This document shows, piece by piece, positions 57,136 to 64,000 of a stretch of 64,000 nucleotides of DNA. Position numbers and translations under genes: made by a program. The DNA comes from Amblyornis subalaris (Eukaryota > Chordata > Aves > Passeriformes > Ptilonorhynchidae). The stretch's first letter is position 1, and every line of letters starts with the position of its first letter. Under the pieces are notes generated by a model. That model was given only the letters and a program-made list of their open reading frames with translations, did no database searches and was not told where the DNA came from. The stretch is taken from NCBI GenBank assembly GCA_018881555.1, contig JACAXG010000081.1, forward strand, positions 3,542,674-3,606,673. Direction: 5' to 3'.

Positions 57136-58665
57136 CTGGTGAGCTGGGCTGCAACATCAGACACTGGCACTGGAGTTAATCTCCAACGAGTGTCAGCCTT
57201 GGGTAGTTCTGCACAAGCCTCCCCTGTGTCTGTGCTCCCCACAGTACTTTAGCTGCTGCTAAAGGATGGGATCCTGGTTTTGGGGGCCTCTCCCCTTATC
57301 CAGAGTGGATGATGGAGTGGNTCTGGGGCCAAGCCCCCCCTTGGCACTGAGGATGGTGTTTGTAGGGCTCTGGAAGTGTTTACTGGGAGTTGTGCTCCAC
57401 GGACTATGGAGCAGCAGGAGAAAGGAAAATAATCTTGTTTTTTTGGCAGCCCTGGNTGTCCCCTTTGCCTATGCTCGGTGAGGTCATTGGCTGCAGGACT
57501 GTCACCTCCTGTTCCTCATTCTGCACGGGGCCCAGAGTGACTTGAAGTGTGACTGTGGTCACCAAAGTGTTGCAATTGGGCAAAATATGCAAAGTATTCT
57601 GAAAAAAATGCTGAAAGGATTGCAAACACTCTGACATATCTTAAAGTGGCCATTACTTAGGCAGTTGGGATGATGGGTCTGTCTGGATGGGTGTTGTAAG
57701 GGCTTTGTTTCTGAGATGGCTGGTGCAGGTCCCAGGCTCCCAGAGCAGGGTGCTCCTATTCCTTTTTTTCCTGTTGATACTGACCTATAGCACAAACTGC
57801 TCATTGGTCTCTGTGTGGCCTGCAGGACTCTCAGCACGTGGTCTGTGTATTGTGCACTAGCAAGGAATTCTCAGCAACTTAAATCTTACCTCAGGCTTTC
57901 TGTGTGTCCAGCTGGGAGCCCTCACATGGATCCCCAGGACAAACTAATTTCCATGGTCTCTTCCCTCAGAAAATCCATCCTGGTGTGTGCCAGGAGGTTT
58001 TGCNGGGATGTGGCTTTGCTGGGGCTGCATTTGTGCTTCGTGGTGAGAGTCACCTGCTGAAGTCACCGTGATATCATTTAAAGCNAGTGGAGGCACCTGC
58101 AGCCTTCCCTTGGTGGATGGAGGAAAATCAGCGGCAAAAGGCTTGGGCTCCTGAGCTTTTCTCCTCCCANGACTCCCAGGCAGCTCAGGGGAAGGTGTCC
58201 CCACTGCTGATGTCTTGGTTTGGGCAGGGAAGCCGTGATGTTCAGGACAAACAAAGTGTCTTCCTTCACTGTGGCCGTAGGGGGAACAAAATGTGCCATG
58301 GAGGTGAAAGGGAGCAGCTGGTTGCAAACCACGGAGTGCACTTTTGGATGCCCTGCCGNGGAGTAGGGAGTGCTGGCAAGAGGCTGCCCTCAAAGCCAGG
58401 GCTGGGGAATACCAGAGATGGGATCTGCCAGCTGTCCTGGTTGGGAAGGGATGGGGGACATGGAAAAATTGTAGCCAGTGTTGTGTCATTCCTGAGGTGG
58501 GATCTGACACTGGGGCAGAAGGGGCTGGTGGACTCCCACACCANGTCAGGGGCTGGCAGGGAGTGCTGCAGGATGTTTCTGCCCTCCAAGGAAACTCCTG
58601 AACCAGGTCAAGCCGTCCTCCTGATACAGGGGAAAAAACAGGCTCTGGAGAGAAACAGTCTGTGT

Positions 58666-58675
58666 CCTTTTATGG
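58666..58675 (+). promoter_or_regulatory. CSRP1: Perfect CArG box (SRF site) in CSRP1 intron 1
   Basis: CCTTTTATGG fits the SRF consensus CC(A/T)6GG exactly. CSRP1 is a known SRF target in smooth muscle, and a CArG-dependent enhancer in the mouse gene has been described. By chance about 0.4 such sites would be expected in this intron, so the motif alone is weak evidence. Confidence 0.35.
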
Positions 58676-60532
58676 CAATCCAAAGGCTGTGACTGGAAGG
58701 ACCNGGCATGAAGGGAGGGATTTGGCAGAGTGGGAAGCCCAGCCTGCAGGGCCTTTGGAAAAGAGACTTCCCAGCTCCTGTGATCACACCCCAAACACGG
58801 CTCCCGGCATCCCTGGAGCCAGCACAGCCTCTCCAGCCTCTGCTCCCAGCACCCTCCACGGCTCTGTCTGTCTGTCCTGCACAGAGACCCTCTGGGCATC
58901 TGGGAGCTGTGGCCGGGCTAGTGTGGGGTCAGCAAGTCCNCCCTGACCCCTGCCTGCCCTGCTGACCAGGCTGAGATCAGTTTCCCTTNTCCTAACAAAA
59001 TACTCTCACGCAGGGAGGATCTCGACTTCCCCGTGAGCTGGGAGGTGCAGGGATCTCGCCGTGCCTGTGAGCACTTTGTGCTGCCCCATCTCTGTGCTTG
59101 ATGTTGGGACAGCCCCCAGTCCTGGTGTGTTCAGCACCCACCTCCCCNGCTGGGAGAGCCACTGGGATTGGAGAGCCAGGGATGGGGCTTCAGCTGCCCG
59201 AGGTGACCCTGGGGTTTGGATCTGCTGCAAGGAGGGGGCTCCAAGGCTCCCGGTGTGCCCTGGCAGACCAAGGAACCCTCCCCATCTCCCCGCAGCCGAG
59301 CTGAGGGAGTTGCTGAGATGCTGCACATGTGGTGGGCTGGCACGTTGTGTACTCTGAAATTGGGGTTTGGTTTTGGGGCCCTTGTCCTGCTGCTTTGGCT
59401 GTTCAGGAGTCAGGAAGCACACAGCTGTGGGAGGGTGACTTCTGCTGCCTGACCCCACGTGGGAGCAGGATGGACAATTACAGAAGTGTTGGTGGAAAGA
59501 GGCCCCTGGAGACCTCTCAAGCTGCAACTATTGCCAGTTGACCTTTCTTGTATTATTGGGCCCNACCAAAAAGTGTTTTATTGTCTTTGTAGCAACCCCA
59601 GGTTGCTGTTTGAACCTCCTTAGCTTCCTCTTGGCCACACTCAACAAGCCTGACTCCCTCAGAATCTTCTTGTAGGACTTTGTTGTGTGAATGTCTCNAG
59701 GTTTGTGTTGACCTGGTCTTCACAAGTATCAAGGTCCCTCTGGGTTGGAACTCTGCTGTTCGTGTGACCAGCTCACAGTATTTTGGNGTTATCTGCAAAT
59801 CAAGGGACCTCTTGATTGTGTCTCATCAGACACAGTTCAGGAAAGAGGAGAGAGAAATAGAAGCATTTATAATCTGCTGATGGCAGCTTAGGCTGGTGCT
59901 TAGGTCTGTGCCCTGCCCTGTGTTCTTGATTTCNGATTTTCCAGGCTCTGTGGCTGTGCCTGTAATCCTGGAGGAGACTGAGATGCCTGAGTACAGGGGN
60001 GGCCTGGGAGGGGCTGGACAGGCGAGGCATGAGCTGATGGTGCTGTGGGGACACGGTGCCAGAGCCCGGGGTTTGGTGGTGTCAGGGCTCAGCTCCTGCC
60101 CTCGGGGCAGCCCTGACTGTCCCCTGCCCTGCAGTGGCCGTGATGGAAGAGTTGGTCAGGGAGGAGAAGCTGAGGCTGTGTCCAGCGGGGGGACAGCTGG
60201 CACTGCAGCACCAAGGTGGCCGTGGCCCAGGGGTGGCAGCGGAGCTGTGACCTGAGGAGTGCCTGGGTAACTCCGTAAGCGCCGTCTCCCANCATTGTCC
60301 CACTTCCTCCCTTTTCCTGGCACTGAAAGGAGCTGTGAGGTCCCACGGCTGCCAGGACAGGGGATTTCTGCTGCTCCTGGCAGCCAGGACTTGTGGTCCC
60401 CGGGAGGCAGCTGGCACTGCTGGGTGCTGTAGCGATGGGTCCTGTGGGCATCTTGAGTTCTGCTAGTTCTGCTCATGGCCAGCCCTGCAGTCTGTGCACC
60501 CTACAGACACTGGGGGTGCAGGCCAGCTGCCC

Positions 60533-60594
60533 CATCCCTGCTCCGGCTGCCCCATCCCTGCTCCGGCTGCCCCATCCCTGCTCCTGCCCGGCAG
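60533..60594 (+). repeat. 20-bp tandem repeat, three copies
   Basis: Three near-identical copies of gctgccccatccctgctccg, 40 bases upstream of the CSRP1 exon 2 acceptor. The repeat adds pyrimidine-rich sequence before the splice site. Confidence 0.95.
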
Positions 60595-60631
60595 AGCCCT
60601 GCCCCTGTTCCTGACTGTGCTTCCTCTGCAG

Positions 60632-60744
60632 GATGCCAAACTGGGGAGGAGGGAAGAAGTGTGGGGTGTGCCAGAAGGCCGTGTACTTCGCTGAGGAGGT
60701 GCAATGTGAAGGCAACAGCTTCCACAAGTCCTGCTTCTTGTGCA
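60632..60744 (+). CDS. CSRP1: CSRP1 exon 2 with start codon
   Basis: Cysteine- and glycine-rich protein 1, a LIM-domain adaptor that binds alpha-actinin and zyxin and acts on actin bundles and smooth-muscle transcription. The exon follows acceptor CTTCCTCTGCAG. The ATG at 60633-60635 starts [20 protein letters not shown], and the exon ends in HKSCFLC plus one base at CA|GTGAGT (phase 1). It contains the zinc ligands of the first LIM zinc finger (C10, C13, H31 and C34) and the first cysteine of the second finger (C37). Relative to mammalian CSRP1 the only change I note is alanine at position 16. The remaining exons lie beyond 64000. Confidence 0.95.
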
Positions 60745-61639
60745 GTGAGTACCAGCCCTTCCCTGACCTCCCTCCTCCACTTCCTGGCTCTCCCCCGGCT
60801 GAGCCCAGCACATCCTGTTTGTGGGCTGGGCAACGGCTCCTTAGGATCTCTCTACAAACCCCCTGGCCTGGCAGGAACACGGATCATCCCAGGACACAGA
60901 GGCTGTCCAAGCTGTCGGGGCTGACCTCAGCCAGCACACACACAAAGCCTTAGTCTGTCCCTACCCCAGGGAAAGGGACTCCAGTGTGTGTCCAGATGTT
61001 AACAGTCGGAACCTGAGGCAGGGATTCTCCCAACAGTGGTGGCAGGAGGTGGCACATCCCATGCAGTGCTCAGAGGTGGTGCTGGCTTTAGCCTTCTGAG
61101 TGGCTTTGCCACACTGAATTGGTGATTGAGCCTTGGGATCTGACATGGGATCTCCCCGTGTGTCTGAGGAGCTGATGGGAAGGAGATGTGGTCCTGTCCT
61201 GGCCCTTGTGCTGATGGAAAGCCTCCTGAGAAGAGCTGAAACATCACCCCCACCCTGCCTGCAAATCCNCTATTGCTGAGGATGTCTCTGTTGTATGTTT
61301 GGACCCAAGCGTGACCTCCAGGGAAGGGCAGCAGAACAGAATCTAGCTGGGGGTGACTCAGTGCTGAGCTCCCTTCCTCTTCCTGCCTGCAGGGTCCTAC
61401 AAATACTGCTGGGATGCTGCTGCAACTTCCCAGATACCCTTCCCTGCCTTTGGCGATACCAGGGCCAGAGGTGTTACAGTGCTGAGAGCAGCTCCTTGAA
61501 CCTGGGGCATCCAGAGGGGCTGCAGGACCTTTGAATCAGATGAGCACTGTCCTCAGCCTGTGGAGTACCAGGTTTCTGTCCCCTGTCCCTGGAGACCATC
61601 ACGTATCAGAGCCAGTGATTCTCCTGTGCCCACATGAGA

Positions 61640-61755
61640 TGGGGCTTGGAGCAACCTGGGATAGTGGAAGGTGTCCCTGCCCACGGCAGGGGGATGGAAT
61701 GAGATGAGCTTTAATGTCCCTTCCCACCCAAACCTCTCTGGAATTCTATGGACAG
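61640..61755 (+). mobile_element. CR1 LINE 3' tail
   Basis: Plus-strand CR1 end: 'gagcaacctgggatagtgga' through 'tttaatgtcccttcccaccc' and a tail 'ggaattctatgga'. Confidence 0.85.
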
Positions 61756-62136
61756 GAGCACACACGTTGCCTGTGTCCAGTGATGGCTCCTGAACATGTT
61801 GCATCTGCCACAGAGCAGCAGAAATGCATCTTCAGAGTTGTCCTTGCTGCAGGTCTCCACTGAGGTTTAATATTTTCTCGGCTGGTCCCAGTGCCCTGGT
61901 CCCAGTCTCACCATCCCATCACAGCAGGGAGCACAGATGGGATCTTTTCCATAGGGGCAGCACAGAGCTGGGGTCTGGAAACAGGCACACTCTGGAACTG
62001 ACCTCTTCCAGCAGGGAAACACCAGTGTCCTCATGGCATTATCTCTGCCGTGCTCCTGTGTCCACTTGGCCTGGCTACTGAATACTTCTTGTCCAGCCTG
62101 CCTGGGATGCAACACACGCAGCTGGATCCAGATGTG

Positions 62137-62162
62137 AGAGCGAGAGAGAGAGAGAGAGAGAG
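62137..62162 (+). repeat. (GA)n microsatellite
   Basis: 'gagagcgagagagagagaga' followed by a purine-rich stretch in CSRP1 intron 2. Confidence 0.9.
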
Positions 62163-64000
62163 GAAAGAGGGAGAGGAGAGGGAGGCAGCTGCTGCTGTCT
62201 CTGCTCCCTGCAGTGTGGAGGGCGGCCAGCGGGGCCAGGAGCTCCCGTACATGGGAGTGTCCAGGCTGGAAACTTGCTTTGGCTGGCAGGGCTGAGCAGG
62301 GGAGTGGTGGAGAGGCTTTTCCTGGGCAGAGAGGGGGTGGCAGGCTGGGTCCTTGTGGCACTTGCTCTGCAGAAGGAAATCCTGTTTCTTCTGCGGCCTC
62401 AGATAAGGAGGGTGGGGAATGTTGCCCTCACCCCCTGTGCACACAGCTGGTTTGCCAGGGAAAGCTGCTGCCGTGGGATGCTGGCAGCCAGAGAGCGGGG
62501 CAGGCCTCCAAGAGCCAAGAAATGAGGCCAAAGGCATTGCTTCCAGGTGNGAATACACGGCCAGAGCAGGGAAGAAGTTCAATCCTGTGTGTGCACATGG
62601 AAGCAAGTGCCCAGGGGGTGGTCCTGGGCTCAGGGCTCCTCTCTCTGTGCTTTGCAGACGTTTGTAATCCCACTCCACACNTACCCAGCAGCTCTGCCCA
62701 TCCTGGCTGAGGCTCCCCAGCTCAGGCTGTGGCTCATGTGCCAGCCCACTGTGCTGCCCACCATTCCCAGTCTGTGCAACAGGCTGGGGTGGTGCTCCTG
62801 AGCTCCTTGCGTTCCCAGCCCGTTCCCCAGTGCTGCATTTGGGCCTCATCAAGGAAGTCAAAACCATTATCTTTAGGGGAGAATAACAAATCCTTTGACC
62901 TGATCTGCCAAAAACACCATCAAAAAGGAGCCAAGCCTACCACAGTGCATTGGAGCTCAGGGAGCAGCTTGGTGATTGACTCCTGGCCCTGATCCAGCTG
63001 CCTGGGTAGTGCAGCAGAACCGTGCTGGAATGAGCCCCTTGGCTTTGGAAAGCAGAGGCAGCTCTTGTCTAATTGTTTTGTGGAGCAGCTCAGCTGCTCT
63101 TAAAAAAACAAAGGGTCCTTAACTCCATGAGTGCAGCACGCTGGAATTCCTGCAATGCACAAACCCAGGGGCTGGGAAGAGAATTCTGCTGACTCTCAAA
63201 GCTCTGTGAGTACAGATGAGGGACTGTCAAAGCTTAAGCTGGAGCTCCGAATCCATCCAGATGCCACCGAGATCCTTCACTGCCACCCCTGGGACAAAGC
63301 TCCCAGCAAAGCCCTTTGAAAGGTCAGTAAAAGTGCCCAAATTCCCCCCCGAGGGTCTGCCGGAGCAGTGTCGCTCCAGGGTAATGCAGAGACCCCGAGA
63401 GCAGCCCAGGAGCTCGGCAGCTTTGGAACCAGTTACCCAGCTCTGGTGTGTCCCGGCTGGGCCGTGTTCTCCATCCCCAGCTGCTGCTGTGGTGGGACGG
63501 TGTAGCCAGGAGGGGACTGTGCCAGATGCTCTTTAGATGGCAGGAGACGCTTCCCTGTCTCCTCTGTCTCCTGGCAGCAGCACGCGGGGCTCTCCCGGCC
63601 GTATTTAGCCATGGAAGGGCTGCCTCTGCTCCCGCGCAGCCTGTGCTGCTCCGAGGAGAGAGCTCTGCTCTGTTTGCATTCCTGTGATACTGGGAAAGGC
63701 CAAGAAACTTCTGCTGGCCAAGAGGCTGCTGGAAGCCTCGACATTTAAGGTGTGGAAAGCAGGATGGGGGACGCTGTGTGGCAGCTGCAGCCGGATCTGT
63801 TCGGGGCTGGCTGCCAGCGCTGTGGACTCTGCCCCNGGAGCTGGGATCCTGCTCAAGGCAGGGGAACGCTGGAGATCACCTCCAGTTTGAGTGCTGGTGG
63901 CCTGCTGCTCCTGCTGGCTGGACAGAGCATCCCAGGAAGGGCTGGGAAGGGACGTGGCAGCTGTAATCAGACCTGGAATAGGAGTTGGTACTTCCAGGAC

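Larger units (their letters stand above)
53761..60631 (+). other. CSRP1: CSRP1 intron 1
   Basis: Runs from the GTGAGT donor of the probable non-coding exon to the acceptor 'cttcctctgcag' before the start-codon exon. It contains two CR1 copies, a perfect CArG box (58666-58675) and a short tandem repeat near its right end. No other exon is supported. Confidence 0.65.
60745..64000 (+). other. CSRP1: CSRP1 intron 2 (5' part)
   Basis: From the GTGAGT donor to the window end. The next exon, encoding the rest of LIM domain 1, was looked for and not found. It includes one CR1 fragment and a GA microsatellite. Confidence 0.7.

Overview
The window looks like nuclear DNA from a passerine-type bird. It carries many CR1 LINE fragments on both strands (truncated at the 5' end, with tails of the form ATTCTATG), long avian-style LTRs flanked by 5-bp target duplications, GC-rich promoter islands and small exons separated by long introns. 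Scattered single N bases look like ambiguous consensus positions. Three host loci can be recognised. No bacterial gene, CRISPR array, rRNA or tRNA gene was found.

Layout. Positions 1-24781 are the start of intron 1 of PPP1R12B (myosin phosphatase targeting subunit 2), whose first coding exon is at 24782-25069 on the minus strand inside a CpG-rich promoter. Positions 28919-49250 hold a PPP4R3/SMEK-like paralogue on the minus strand. It keeps its introns and at least ten recognisable exons. Exon phases are compatible from the SMK-1 domain exon to the stop codon, but the 5' end is decayed (frameshift, in-frame stop, no first exon) and one middle exon has a 2-bp insertion. An intron of this gene contains a 9.67-kb endogenous retrovirus (31294-40963, same strand as the gene). 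The provirus has two 569-bp LTRs, a tRNA-Lys3-type primer binding site, a polypurine tract, betaretrovirus-like gag-pro-pol in three frames, and an env whose transmembrane subunit resembles alpharetroviral envelopes. All of its genes are broken, and its gag is split by a nested 1066-bp solo LTR. Another intron holds a 1460-bp solo LTR (45788-47247) with perfect 5-bp target duplications, and a further LTR-like block (47918-49172) runs right up to the most 5' PPP4R3-like exon.

Positions 53300-53760 form a CpG island with a GTGAGT donor, read as the non-coding exon 1 of CSRP1 (plus strand). The exon with the CSRP1 start codon and first half zinc site is at 60632-60744, and the rest of the window is CSRP1 intron 2. 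PPP1R12B and CSRP1 are both muscle/cytoskeleton genes from one conserved vertebrate block (human 1q32), which supports a single continuous locus.

Points most worth following up are the PPP4R3-like paralogue between PPP1R12B and CSRP1 (gene, pseudogene or family member), the mosaic provirus with a nested LTR, the transition-only divergence between its two LTRs, and an internally inverted CR1 segment in the PPP1R12B intron.
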